55,221 bases of DNA from JBQLZQ01 sp052168355 (lineage in GTDB: Bacteria; Pseudomonadota; Alphaproteobacteria; DSM-16000; Inquilinaceae). The notes beneath the pieces were generated by a model, which had not been told where the DNA came from, did not search any database, and saw only the letters and a program-made list of their open reading frames with translations. Positions within the stretch are counted from its first letter, which is position 1, and every line of letters begins with the position of its first letter. Location of the stretch: positions 1 through 55,221 of the forward strand of contig JBQLZQ010000086.1 of assembly GCA_052168355.1 (NCBI GenBank), given 5' to 3'. The translations under genes and the position numbers were made by a program. Positions 39,090 through 48,077 of the stretch are shown here, piece by piece.

Positions 39090-40895
39090 TTACTGGCCGG
39101 CGCGACCTATGGCAGCCGGCTTGTCCGTCGCGGCGGCGGCGACGCGGCGGCGCAACGCCTCGACCTCGATCAGCGTGAGATCCACGACCGGCGGCGGGCG
39201 GCGTATGGCCGCCGACGCGCCGCCATTTACCCAACTCCGCTCGATGGCCGGCCGGGCAAAATAGTAGCCCTGGAGATAGTCCACCCCCTCGGCGGCCAGT
39301 ACGGCGACGTCTTCCTCGGTCTCGACGCATTCGGCGACGGTGATCATGCCAAAACCCTTGGCGAGACCGATGAGCGTGCTGACGAACAGACGATTGTCCC
39401 GGCTTTCGGCGATGCCGTTGATGAACGATCCATCGATCTTGACCACATCGACCGGCAGCGACCGCAGATGGCAAAAGGAGATGTAACCGGCGCCAAAATC
39501 GTCCAGCGCCACCCGGCACCCCAGGTCACGCACGGTGGTGACAAAGCGCGCGGCCTCGGTGATGTTGCGCATGGCGGCGGTTTCGGTGATCTCGATCATC
39601 AGCCGCCGGGCGATGGCGGCACGACCTCCGATCAGCCGGATCAGCAGATCCAACCATTCCGGGTCGGGCACGGTGACACCGGAGATGTTGATGGCGAGCG
39701 CGATGGACGGGCTGTCCTCCAGCTCCCGCACGGCCATTTCCAGCACGTGCCGATCCATCAGGCGGTTCAACCCCATCCGTTCGACGGCCGGCACGAAGTG
39801 CCCGGCCACGATGATCGCATCGTCGGGGCCGCGAAGGCGCAACAAACACTCGTACCAGGCAACGTCGTAGTCGCCTCGCGCGACGATCGGCTGAAAGGCG
39901 AACAGCAGACGGTTCTCCTTGATGGCCTTCTTGACCTGTTCGACGGTGGCAATGTCATCGCGGTGGCGCTGAAGCTGTTCGTCGCTGATTTCGTAAAGAC
40001 AGAAATCGTTGCGGCCGGCGCGCTTTGCTTCCTGCATGGCGGTCTCGGCGCGGGTCATCGCCTCCACCGCGGTTCGCATCGGGGCGGGGTATGTGGTTCC
40101 GCCCACCGACACGGTCACCGGAATCGGACCGACGGGCGTGTCGATCGGTCGATCGCGGAACATGTCGAGAATCTTTCCGGCCACGGACGCGACCTCGTCC
40201 TCGGGACAGTGGCTCAATACGATACCATAGACATCGCCCCCGACGCGGCCGATGACATCGCTGGCGCGCGTCACCACGCCAAGCCGGAGACCGACCCCGG
40301 TGATCACGGCGTCGCCGCCGGACTGACCGTAGGCGGCGTTGATCATCGCCAGATTGTCGATGCCGATCGTCAGATAAGCGCCGTCGACGCCATAGCGTTC
40401 GCTTTGGGTCATCGCCTGCTGCAACGCTTCGCGCAGCCTGTTCCGGTTGAATTGGCCCGTCAGCTCGTCGTAGTTCGCCAGGCGCTCGAGCCGGGCTTCG
40501 TTCTGTTTGCGGCCGTTGATCAGCCTCAGGACGCCGCGCATGACGACCGGCTGTCCGGTATCGTCCCGCTCGCAGCCGCCACGGTCATGAATCCAGGTGA
40601 ATTGGCCTTCCGCCAACCGCACCCGATACTCGCAATCGAAAATGCCGTCGGAACGCCGGTGGTCGGACAATGCCTGCAGACGGCTGGGCAGATCCTCGGG
40701 GTTGATCCGGCCGTTCAGGGCCGCGCCGGTCGCAAACAGGGTCCGCGCGTCCTCACCGAGAACCTTTTCGACCGGCCCGATCCATGTGATCCGATCGCTA
40801 TCCAGATGCCACTCATAGACGATGTCGCCGGCAACCCGCAGGGCGGCCGCGATAGGCTCTGACGCACCTTGAAACGTTACATCGGCCATGGACAT
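39090..40895 (-). CDS. PAS-GGDEF-EAL protein, probable c-di-GMP phosphodiesterase
   Basis: A 601-residue soluble protein. A PAS fold (about 15-130; VYEWHLDSDRITWIG through WIHDRGGCERD) precedes a GGDEF domain (about 140-300) whose active site is degenerate: GRVGGDVYGI replaces GGDEF, so cyclase activity is unlikely and a GTP-sensing role possible. The EAL domain (about 315-560) has ECLLRL in place of EALLR but keeps the metal and catalytic residues: Asn in AINISG, Glu in EITETAA, ALDDFGAGY, VVKIDGSFI and AECVET, so hydrolysis of c-di-GMP is plausible. The tail after 560 is Arg/Ala-rich. Transcribed alone from the AT-rich region upstream. Confidence 0.92.
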   Translation of the reverse strand: MSMADVTFQGASEPIAAALRVAGDIVYEWHLDSDRITWIGPVEKVLGEDARTLFATGAALNGRINPEDLPSRLQALSDHRRSDGIFDCEYRVRLAEGQFTWIHDRGGCERDDTGQPVVMRGVLRLINGRKQNEARLERLANYDELTGQFNRNRLREALQQAMTQSERYGVDGAYLTIGIDNLAMINAAYGQSGGDAVITGVGLRLGVVTRASDVIGRVGGDVYGIVLSHCPEDEVASVAGKILDMFRDRPIDTPVGPIPVTVSVGGTTYPAPMRTAVEAMTRAETAMQEAKRAGRNDFCLYEISDEQLQRHRDDIATVEQVKKAIKENRLLFAFQPIVARGDYDVAWYECLLRLRGPDDAIIVAGHFVPAVERMGLNRLMDRHVLEMAVRELEDSPSIALAINISGVTVPDPEWLDLLIRLIGGRAAIARRLMIEITETAAMRNITEAARFVTTVRDLGCRVALDDFGAGYISFCHLRSLPVDVVKIDGSFINGIAESRDNRLFVSTLIGLAKGFGMITVAECVETEEDVAVLAAEGVDYLQGYYFARPAIERSWVNGGASAAIRRPPPVVDLTLIEVEALRRRVAAAATDKPAAIGRAGQ

Positions 40896-41463
40896 CGCTA
40901 CCTGCGCGGCTGGAACATATACCCGGAAATGGGCCTTTGAGCCGCTTAGCCTAGGCGGAGAGGCTTTAATGCAAGGTAAAGGCCGTGATGCGGGCGGCGC
41001 CCACCGTGGAGACGAGACTGGTCATGGTGAAGAGTTAGCGTTAAAAATGCGTAAAGAGGGGCCTGCTGTGGATTTGTGAAAAATTTTATTTATATTTCCC
41101 TAAATTCGCGTATGATGGATGGATGATGATTTCGGGTCAGGTCATACCACCCGTGCCGCAAGGGCCGGGGCGGGCACTTTCCACGACGGCCTCAGCCGTG
41201 GTGGCGGTATCGCCCTGCCGTGCCGTTGTTCCGGGCAAGGGGCGGCCCCATGATCCTTGGAGACATCGGAACCCCGATCGTCACGGCGAGACGGGCATAG
41301 GCATCGGTCACGCCTCTCTCCACGCCGCGGTACCCACCACCCTCCCCCCGGTTGTGGATCAGGAGGACCGCCGTCTTCCGGCGGCTCACGCGGCGGCGGT
41401 CGCCGCTTACCGCGCGGCTCCCGATATCCGCCCTTCAGCCGGGGTCCTTCTCGACCTTCGGAT
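40896..41463. other. 568-base noncoding region between malQ and the EAL gene
   Basis: No convincing gene. The part nearest the EAL gene (about 41035-41125) is an AT-rich island with T- and A-runs, in sharp contrast to its surroundings; it probably carries that gene's minus-strand promoter. The part next to malQ (about 41140-41463) is very GC-rich with several short hairpins, such as CCGCCG-TCTTC-CGGCGG and CGGC-CTCA-GCCG. Frames in it are Pro/Arg-rich and look non-coding. It does not match RNase P RNA, tmRNA or 6S RNA by the motifs I can check; it may hold an unknown RNA or the end of the glg operon transcript. Confidence 0.6.
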
Positions 41464-43656
41464 CTAAGCACCCGGCCGATCGGCGCGCAGGGCGGCCATG
41501 AGAGCCGCAGCGTCCGGATCGTCGATCAAGGCATCGACCGTCCGGTCCAGGCGCCGGCGCCAATTCGGATGACTGTCGATGGTTCCAGGCAGGTTCATCT
41601 GCTCCCGCTGACCGGCCATGTCTTCCGCCTGGACGATCAACAGACGGCTTGGCGTCTTGGCCAGATAACGGTGAATGGCGATCAACAGCGCCCGGTCCAT
41701 CGGCTGGCGTTCGCTGTCGGTCGGCGGTTCGGCCGGCCACACGCCGGCGGCGATGAGGGCGTCGATCAGTCGGCGCCGGTCGGCCGCCCTGTTGGCCGTG
41801 TCGGCCGCCGCCGACTGGGCATCGGGATAGATGCCAACGTCCCGCCGCCATTCAATGTCCCGGCCGGTCCAAAACCCGGCCAAAGTCGCCAGATCGTGGG
41901 TGCCGGCCGTGACCAGGGCTTGCTCGGGATAGGTCTCGGGCGACGCGAACAGCCCGTCACCGACCCGTTCGAACATCAAAACGCGATACGACAGGATCCC
42001 GGCATCCATCATCCAGGGACGAAATCCTTCCGGTACGGTGCCCAGATCCTCGCCGATGACCACGCACCGGTGCCGCCGCGATTCCAAGGCGAGAACGCGC
42101 AGCATGTCGTCGAACGGGTACGCCAGGTAGGCCCCCTGCCCCGCCGCCACCCCCGGCGGTATCACGAATAGGTGCATCAGTCCCATGACATGGTCGATGC
42201 GGAGCGCCCCGGCGTGGCGCATGTTAGAGCGCAGGGCGGCGATGAACGGGGTGAATGCCCGGTCGCGCAAGGCGACGGGATGAAGGGGGCTCAATCCCCA
42301 ATTCTGCCCCTGGGGGGCCAGAAGGTCCGGCGGACCACCGACGCTGAGATCACTGACCAGCGCCTCCGGGCTGGCCCAGGCCGCGGCGCTGGCCGGCCCG
42401 ACGCCCACCGCCAGATCGCGATAGAGCCCTAAAACCAAGCCGGATCGCGTGCCCTCATCGGCCGCCATCCTCAATTGCTCGTCGGCCAGCCATTGAAGAT
42501 ATTCGTGGAAACCGACACGGGCCTCATGGTCCCGGACAAAGTCCTCGACCGCCTTAGACCGTGGGTCATGGTACGCCTCGGGCCAGTTCCACCAGGCCAG
42601 GCGAGACGGATCGTCCGCCGCGAAATGCTCCTGCAGGGCCAGGAACACGGCAAAGCGGCGCAAGGCTTGGCCGTGAGCCTGGCGGAATGCGGCGAAGGCC
42701 CGCGCCCGATCGCTGTCCCCACCCCGATGACGATCCTGGAAATCCCGCCATACCGCCTCGAGCACCGGCATTTTGAGGGCGGCCACGGCGGCGTAGTCGA
42801 TCAGGTCCGTGGCGCGCGCCGCCGCCAGACGATCCTGAAAGTCGGGGTCCGCGATCATCGCCTTGGCGTCGGCGCTGCCGTCCAAATCGGGCACGGCCGC
42901 GACATCGATATACAGCCCGTTCAGATAGTCGCGGCTGGCCGGGGAATAGGGGCTGGCTTGTCCCGGGTCTGCCGGGAACATGGCGTGAAGGGGGTTCAAA
43001 CCGACGACGCTGGCGCCCTCGGCGCCGGCGCGGCGGGCCAGCGCGTTCAGCTCGCCGAACCCGCCCAGGCCCCAATCCTCGCTCGACCGAAGGGAATAGA
43101 GCTGACACGACAGCCCCCAGAGCCGGCGGCCGCGGGCGGCCTCGTCGATCCCCCAACAGCGGGGAGGGGCCACGATCAGCAGGGTTTCGGCCCGCAAGGT
43201 TTCACCGTCCAACGTCACGGCAAGGCGGTGATACCCCTCCGGCAGGTCCGTCGGCAAACTCAGACGCCGTCGTTCGTAGGCGACACCGTCGACCTGCCGT
43301 TGCCCTTCCAGGGGCAGCGTGTTCCAGGTCATGCTGCCCTTCGAGGTGGGCCCCGGCGTCTCAAGATCGATGGACCACTGGAGGACACTTTCCCCTCCCG
43401 CTGGCGCGTAAAGGGTCACCGCACCGGGCTGGGCTTCGGCCGGCACGATTGTGACGGGGCCGGCCAGACGACGCCACGGCGCTGTTTCCAGCCGGTCGAG
43501 GCTGGTTGCCTGGGCCGCGTCGTCGGCCGCCGGGATGCCCATGGCCTCCAGGATGGCGATCTTGACGGGTGGAGCGATCTCGAAATAGGTGCCCCAGATA
43601 TCATGATAGCCGGGCTCGACCCCGGCCAGCGCAGCCAGGCGATCGAGCGCGGTCAT
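41464..43656 (-). CDS. malQ: 4-alpha-glucanotransferase (amylomaltase)
   Basis: A 730-residue GH77 disproportionating enzyme of the long bacterial type with an extra N-terminal beta domain (about 60-165). The barrel begins at RRLWGLSCQLYSLRSSEDWGLGGFGEL. The nucleophile Asp is in GALRIDHVMGLMHLF, the acid/base Glu in CVVIGEDLGTVPEGFR, and the third acid in TAGTHDLATLAGFW. It moves maltosyl and longer glucan units between chains, releasing glucose. Last gene of the glg operon; its ATG overlaps the glgX stop by four bases. Confidence 0.95.
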   Translation of the reverse strand: MTALDRLAALAGVEPGYHDIWGTYFEIAPPVKIAILEAMGIPAADDAAQATSLDRLETAPWRRLAGPVTIVPAEAQPGAVTLYAPAGGESVLQWSIDLETPGPTSKGSMTWNTLPLEGQRQVDGVAYERRRLSLPTDLPEGYHRLAVTLDGETLRAETLLIVAPPRCWGIDEAARGRRLWGLSCQLYSLRSSEDWGLGGFGELNALARRAGAEGASVVGLNPLHAMFPADPGQASPYSPASRDYLNGLYIDVAAVPDLDGSADAKAMIADPDFQDRLAAARATDLIDYAAVAALKMPVLEAVWRDFQDRHRGGDSDRARAFAAFRQAHGQALRRFAVFLALQEHFAADDPSRLAWWNWPEAYHDPRSKAVEDFVRDHEARVGFHEYLQWLADEQLRMAADEGTRSGLVLGLYRDLAVGVGPASAAAWASPEALVSDLSVGGPPDLLAPQGQNWGLSPLHPVALRDRAFTPFIAALRSNMRHAGALRIDHVMGLMHLFVIPPGVAAGQGAYLAYPFDDMLRVLALESRRHRCVVIGEDLGTVPEGFRPWMMDAGILSYRVLMFERVGDGLFASPETYPEQALVTAGTHDLATLAGFWTGRDIEWRRDVGIYPDAQSAAADTANRAADRRRLIDALIAAGVWPAEPPTDSERQPMDRALLIAIHRYLAKTPSRLLIVQAEDMAGQREQMNLPGTIDSHPNWRRRLDRTVDALIDDPDAAALMAALRADRPGA

Positions 43657-45779
43657 ACCGAATGCTCCGTCAGAAGGGCGAAAAGGCTAAGCGATCGATG
43701 AGACACGATATGGGCAATGCCGGGTTGCATCGTGATCGTGCCCTTCTTCTCGTTTGGAGAAGCGGTGTCCAGCAGGCGCGACCACGCTGTTCCGCCCGGC
43801 ACGGCGGGCAGCACGAAATCCGCCGCGTCCAGGCCGGCGTTCATGACCACCAACAGCGTCTCGTCGATCACGGCCGTCCCGTCGGCGGCGCGGTAGTCCC
43901 CGGCCGTTCCCGAGAGCAGCACCCCCAGGCATCGCGCTTCCGGATCGTGCCACCGTTCGGCGGTCATGGGCGTACCCGCCGGGGTGAACCAGGCAATGTC
44001 GGGTTCACCGTTGGGCGCCCGATCCCGGCCATGCAGAAATCGGGGACGGCGCAGAGCCGGGTGTTGCAGGCGCAACGCCGTCAATCGGCGGGTGAACGCA
44101 AGAAGGGTCTTGTCGGCCCCATCCCAGTCGATCCAATTCCAGTCGGCGTCGTGGCAGTAGGTGTTGTTGTTGCCGTTCTGGGTGCGCCCCATCTCGTCTC
44201 CCGCCAACAGCATGGGCGCACCCTGGGACAGAAACAGAGTGGCCAGCATGTTGCGCTGCTGTCGTTTGCGTGTCTCGGCGATAGCGGCGTCGTCGGTCGG
44301 GCCTTCGACGCCATAGTTGGCGCTGTAGTTGGCCTGATGACCGTCCCGCCCGTCCTCGCCGTTGGCCTCGTTGTGTCTCTGTTCGTAGCTGACCGTGTCC
44401 GCGAGGGTGAACCCGTCATGGCACGCGACGAAATTGATACTGGCGCCCGGCCCCCGACCGTTCTCCTCGAAGAGGTCCGCCGACCCGGTGAGCCGGGGTG
44501 CCAGATCCGGCAGCATCCCGCCGTCACCGCGCCAATACCGACGGACCGTGTCGCGGTAGCGATCGTTCCATTCCGACCAGCCGGGAGGATACTTGCCGAG
44601 TTGATACCCGGACGGTCCGATGTCCCACGGCTCGGCGATCAGCTTGACTTGATTGAGGACCGGGTCCTGGCGCAGCGCGTCGAAAAACCCGGAGCCGGGA
44701 TCAAACATGTGCGGGTCGCGGCCCAGCGTGGTCGCAAGGTCGAACCGGAACCCATCGACATGCATATCCGTCACCCAATAGCGCAGGCTGTCCATGACCA
44801 TCTGCAACACTCTCGGGTGACAGAGGTTGAGCGCGTTGCCGCAGCCGGTGTGATCGAGATAGCGGCGCCTGTCGCCCGGATCCAGGTGGTAATATGACGC
44901 GTTGTCGATGCCGCGAAGGCTCAAGGTCGGGCCCAGCTCATTGCCTTCCGCCGTGTGGTTGTAGACCACGTCCAGGATGACTTCGATCCCGGCATCGTGC
45001 AGCCGCGCCACCATCGTCTTGAAATCCGCCACCGGATCGCTGACGGCGTAGCGACCATCGGGCGCGAAAAAGGCCAGGCTGTTGTACCCCCAATAGTTCC
45101 GCAGGCCCTTGCCGATCAGAAACCGCTCGTCGATGAAGGTATGCACGGGAAGAAGTTCGACCGCCGTGACGCCAAGCGACTTGAGATGATCGATCATCGG
45201 GCGCGCGACCACGCCGGTAAAGCTGCCGCGCTGGGCGGCCGGCACACCTTTGTGGCGACACGTCAGACCCCGCACATGGGCCTCGTAAAGGATCGTCCGG
45301 TCCCATGGCACGGACGGCGGCTGGTCCCGGCCCCACGTGAAGGCGGGATCGATCACCTTGCCCTTCGGCATGAAACGGGCGTTGTCCCGCCGGTCGAACG
45401 ACAGGTCCGCGCGGCCCGACCCGACGCGATAGCCGTGATGCGCATCGGTCCACCGGAACCCGCCCGACAGCGCCTTGGCATAGGGGTCCAGCAGCAGCTT
45501 GTTAGGATTGAAACGGTGCCCGGCGGCGGGATCGTAGGGGCCGAAGACGCGATAGCCATACAGCAGTCCCGGCCGCCCTTCCGGCAGATATCCGTGCCAT
45601 ACATGGTCCGTGCGCTCCGGCAGGGACAGCCGGGCCGTTTCCCGACCGGACCGTGCATCGAACAGACACAATTCCACCCGCTCCGCATTGGCGGAAAAGA
45701 GGGCGAAATTGACCCCGTTGCCGTCCCACGTTGCCCCAAGGGGCGCGGGACGGCCCGGCCAAACGGCGACATCCGACAT
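43653..45779 (-). CDS. glgX: glycogen debranching enzyme GlgX (isoamylase type)
   Basis: A 708-residue GH13 enzyme with an N-terminal CBM48 domain (PAPLGATWDGNGVNFALFSANAERVELCLFD, about 9-95). The catalytic barrel shows ILDVVYNHTAEGNELGP, DGFRFDLATTLGRD (nucleophile Asp), KLIAEPWDIGPSGYQLG (acid/base Glu) and NFVACHDGFTLADTVSY. It hydrolyses alpha-1,6 branches of glycogen limit dextrins. Start at 45779, 35 bases after the glgB stop; the end is coupled to malQ. The operon thus holds both a branching and a debranching enzyme. Confidence 0.96.
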   Translation of the reverse strand: MSDVAVWPGRPAPLGATWDGNGVNFALFSANAERVELCLFDARSGRETARLSLPERTDHVWHGYLPEGRPGLLYGYRVFGPYDPAAGHRFNPNKLLLDPYAKALSGGFRWTDAHHGYRVGSGRADLSFDRRDNARFMPKGKVIDPAFTWGRDQPPSVPWDRTILYEAHVRGLTCRHKGVPAAQRGSFTGVVARPMIDHLKSLGVTAVELLPVHTFIDERFLIGKGLRNYWGYNSLAFFAPDGRYAVSDPVADFKTMVARLHDAGIEVILDVVYNHTAEGNELGPTLSLRGIDNASYYHLDPGDRRRYLDHTGCGNALNLCHPRVLQMVMDSLRYWVTDMHVDGFRFDLATTLGRDPHMFDPGSGFFDALRQDPVLNQVKLIAEPWDIGPSGYQLGKYPPGWSEWNDRYRDTVRRYWRGDGGMLPDLAPRLTGSADLFEENGRGPGASINFVACHDGFTLADTVSYEQRHNEANGEDGRDGHQANYSANYGVEGPTDDAAIAETRKRQQRNMLATLFLSQGAPMLLAGDEMGRTQNGNNNTYCHDADWNWIDWDGADKTLLAFTRRLTALRLQHPALRRPRFLHGRDRAPNGEPDIAWFTPAGTPMTAERWHDPEARCLGVLLSGTAGDYRAADGTAVIDETLLVVMNAGLDAADFVLPAVPGGTAWSRLLDTASPNEKKGTITMQPGIAHIVSHRSLSLFALLTEHSV

Positions 45780-45813
45780 GGTGGCCCGTCAGCCGCTCTT
45801 CACCGGGCCCCGC

Positions 45814-48003
45814 CTATTCCGGTTGCAACATGATGGTTGCCAGTGGCGGCAGGGTCAGCGACAGCGAATGGGGCCGGCCGTGCGCTTCGACCGCATCCGC
45901 GTCCACACCGCCACCATTGCCCATGTTGGAGCCGCCATAGGCGCCCGCGTCGGTATTCATCACCTCGCGCCAGCGACCGCCGACCGGTACGCCGACCCGG
46001 TACTGCTCGCGGGGGACGGGTGTGAAATTGCACAGGATCAGAACCGGCGGGTCGTCCGCGCTGCCGCGGCGGATATAGGCCAGGACGGAATTTTCAATGT
46101 CCTGCGGACCGACCCAATCGAACCCTTCCGGCGCGCAATCGTGGCGATGCAGGGACGGGGTCTCGCGGTAGAGCCGATTGAGATCGCGCACCAGCCCCTG
46201 CATGCCGCGATGCATGTGGTCTTCCAGCAGATGCCAGTCGAGACTGTAATTGTGGTTCCATTCCTGCCGCTGGGCGAACTCCCCTCCCATGAACAGCAGC
46301 TTCTTGCCCGGATGGCTCCACATAAAGCCGTAATAAGCGCGCAGATTGGCGAATTTCTGCCAGTCGTCGCCGGGCATCTTGCCGAGCAGCGATCCCTTGC
46401 CGTGCACAACTTCGTCGTGGCTGAGCGGCAGGATGAAGTTTTCCGAATAGGCGTAGAGCAGGCCGAAGGTCATCTCGTGATGATGATAGCGGCGATGGAT
46501 CGGGTCGTTGGACATGAATTCGAGCGTGTCGTGCATCCAGCCCATGTTCCATTTGTAGCCGAAGCCAAGACCGCCGGTGTAGGTGGGGCGGGAGACGCCG
46601 GGCCAGGCCGTCGATTCCTCCGCCACCGTCATCGCCCCGGGATGCTGGCCGTAGACTTCCTCGTTCATCCGCTTGAGCAGGTCGACCGCTTCCAGGTTTT
46701 CCCGCCCGCCGAAGCGGTTTGGGATCCATTGTCCTTCCTCGCGGCTGTAGTCGAGGTAGAGCATGGAGGCCACGGCATCGACCCGCAGCCCGTCCAGATG
46801 ATACCGGTCCATCCAGAACAGGGCGTTGCCCAGCAGGTAGTTGGCCACCTCGACCCGCCCGTAATTGTAGATCAGGGTGTTCCAGTCCATGTGGAAGCCT
46901 TGGCGCGGGTCGGCATGCTCGTAAAGATGGGTACCGTCGAAATAGCCCAGCCCGTGCGGGTCGGTCGGGAAATGCCCCGGCACCCAGTCCAGCAGCAGGC
47001 CGATACCTTCCTGATGGCAGCGGTCGACGAAGCGCTGAAACTGCTCAGGGCTGCCGTGCCGGCTGGTCGGGGCGTAGAGCCCGATCGGCTGATACCCCCA
47101 GGATCCATCGAAGGGAAATTCGCTGATCGGCATCAGCTCGATATGGGTGAACCCCATGTCCCTGACATAGGGTACCAACTCGTCGGCCAGTTCGTCATAG
47201 GTGAGATAGCGGTTGTCGTCGCCGCGTCGCCAGGACGCCGAGTGGACCTCATAAATGGAGATCGGCGCCTCGACCGAATGGACGCCCGCGCGGCTGGCCA
47301 TCCAAGCCCCGTCCTGCCAGTCGGACGCGGTGGAACCGTGGACGACGGACGCCGTGTTCGGGGGGCGCTCGGTATAGAAGGCGTAGGGATCGGCCTTGAG
47401 TGGCAACATCTCCCCGCTTGGCCCCTTGATCTCGAATTTGTAGCGGGCGCCGGCGGCGACGCCGGGCAGAAAGATTTCCCAGACGCCGGCTTCGATGCGC
47501 AGCCGCATCGGGTGGATCCGACCGTCCCAGCCGTTGAAATCGCCGACCACGGCAGCCCGGCGGGCGCTGGGCGCCCAGACGGCGAAGCTGGTACCGGCAA
47601 CGCCGTTCATCTCCGTCGGATGGGCGCCCATCCGTTCATAGTTTCGCAGGTGCTTGCCCTCGATCAACAGGTGCATGTCGAGTTCGCCAAGCACCGGCGG
47701 AAAGGCGTAGGGATCGTCGATATCGGCGACCCCTCCCGGATGGTGCACACGCAATTTGTAGGCAAAGGGATGCCGGCGGCCCGGCACGGGTCCTTCGAAA
47801 GCCCCGGCGGGATGAACCTGGTCAAGGTCTGCGACGGCGGCTCCCGTTTGCGCGTCGACGACCTGAACCGCCGACGCCGAGGGCTGGAATGTCCGGACGA
47901 CAAGCGTGCCGGACCTCTCATGCATCCCCAAAACGGCAAACGGATCGCCGTGTTCGGCCTGAACGATAGCCTCGATGTCAGGGCGTTCTGCGGGCAGGGT
48001 CAT
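45814..48003 (-). CDS. glgB: 1,4-alpha-glucan branching enzyme
   Basis: A 729-residue GH13_9 enzyme that introduces alpha-1,6 branches. Two N-terminal beta domains (about 20-100, and the CBM48 domain 115-220 with SFAVWAPSARRAAVVGDFNGWDGR) precede the barrel: LLDWVPGHFPTDPHGL, GLRVDAVASMLYLDYSREEGQW with the nucleophile Asp, VAEESTAWPGVSRP with the acid/base Glu, and LPLSHDEVVHGKGSLL. ATG 48003 has GAGGA upstream; a TTG seven codons earlier is less likely. In the GlgE pathway it branches the linear chains that GlgE builds. The gap to the treS-mak stop is 74 bases. Confidence 0.96.
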   Translation of the reverse strand: MTLPAERPDIEAIVQAEHGDPFAVLGMHERSGTLVVRTFQPSASAVQVVDAQTGAAVADLDQVHPAGAFEGPVPGRRHPFAYKLRVHHPGGVADIDDPYAFPPVLGELDMHLLIEGKHLRNYERMGAHPTEMNGVAGTSFAVWAPSARRAAVVGDFNGWDGRIHPMRLRIEAGVWEIFLPGVAAGARYKFEIKGPSGEMLPLKADPYAFYTERPPNTASVVHGSTASDWQDGAWMASRAGVHSVEAPISIYEVHSASWRRGDDNRYLTYDELADELVPYVRDMGFTHIELMPISEFPFDGSWGYQPIGLYAPTSRHGSPEQFQRFVDRCHQEGIGLLLDWVPGHFPTDPHGLGYFDGTHLYEHADPRQGFHMDWNTLIYNYGRVEVANYLLGNALFWMDRYHLDGLRVDAVASMLYLDYSREEGQWIPNRFGGRENLEAVDLLKRMNEEVYGQHPGAMTVAEESTAWPGVSRPTYTGGLGFGYKWNMGWMHDTLEFMSNDPIHRRYHHHEMTFGLLYAYSENFILPLSHDEVVHGKGSLLGKMPGDDWQKFANLRAYYGFMWSHPGKKLLFMGGEFAQRQEWNHNYSLDWHLLEDHMHRGMQGLVRDLNRLYRETPSLHRHDCAPEGFDWVGPQDIENSVLAYIRRGSADDPPVLILCNFTPVPREQYRVGVPVGGRWREVMNTDAGAYGGSNMGNGGGVDADAVEAHGRPHSLSLTLPPLATIMLQPE

Positions 48004-48077
48004 GGTTCTGTCCTCGGCTTTCAATCTCGTTCGGTCGCCGGCGGCGCCGACCCCCGTCTGCCATTTGCCTACGGGTG

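Noticed and set aside
40896..41463. RNase P RNA, tmRNA or 6S RNA in the long gap.
   Set aside because: The universally conserved RNase P segments and tmRNA tag or tRNA-like ends could not be found on either strand.
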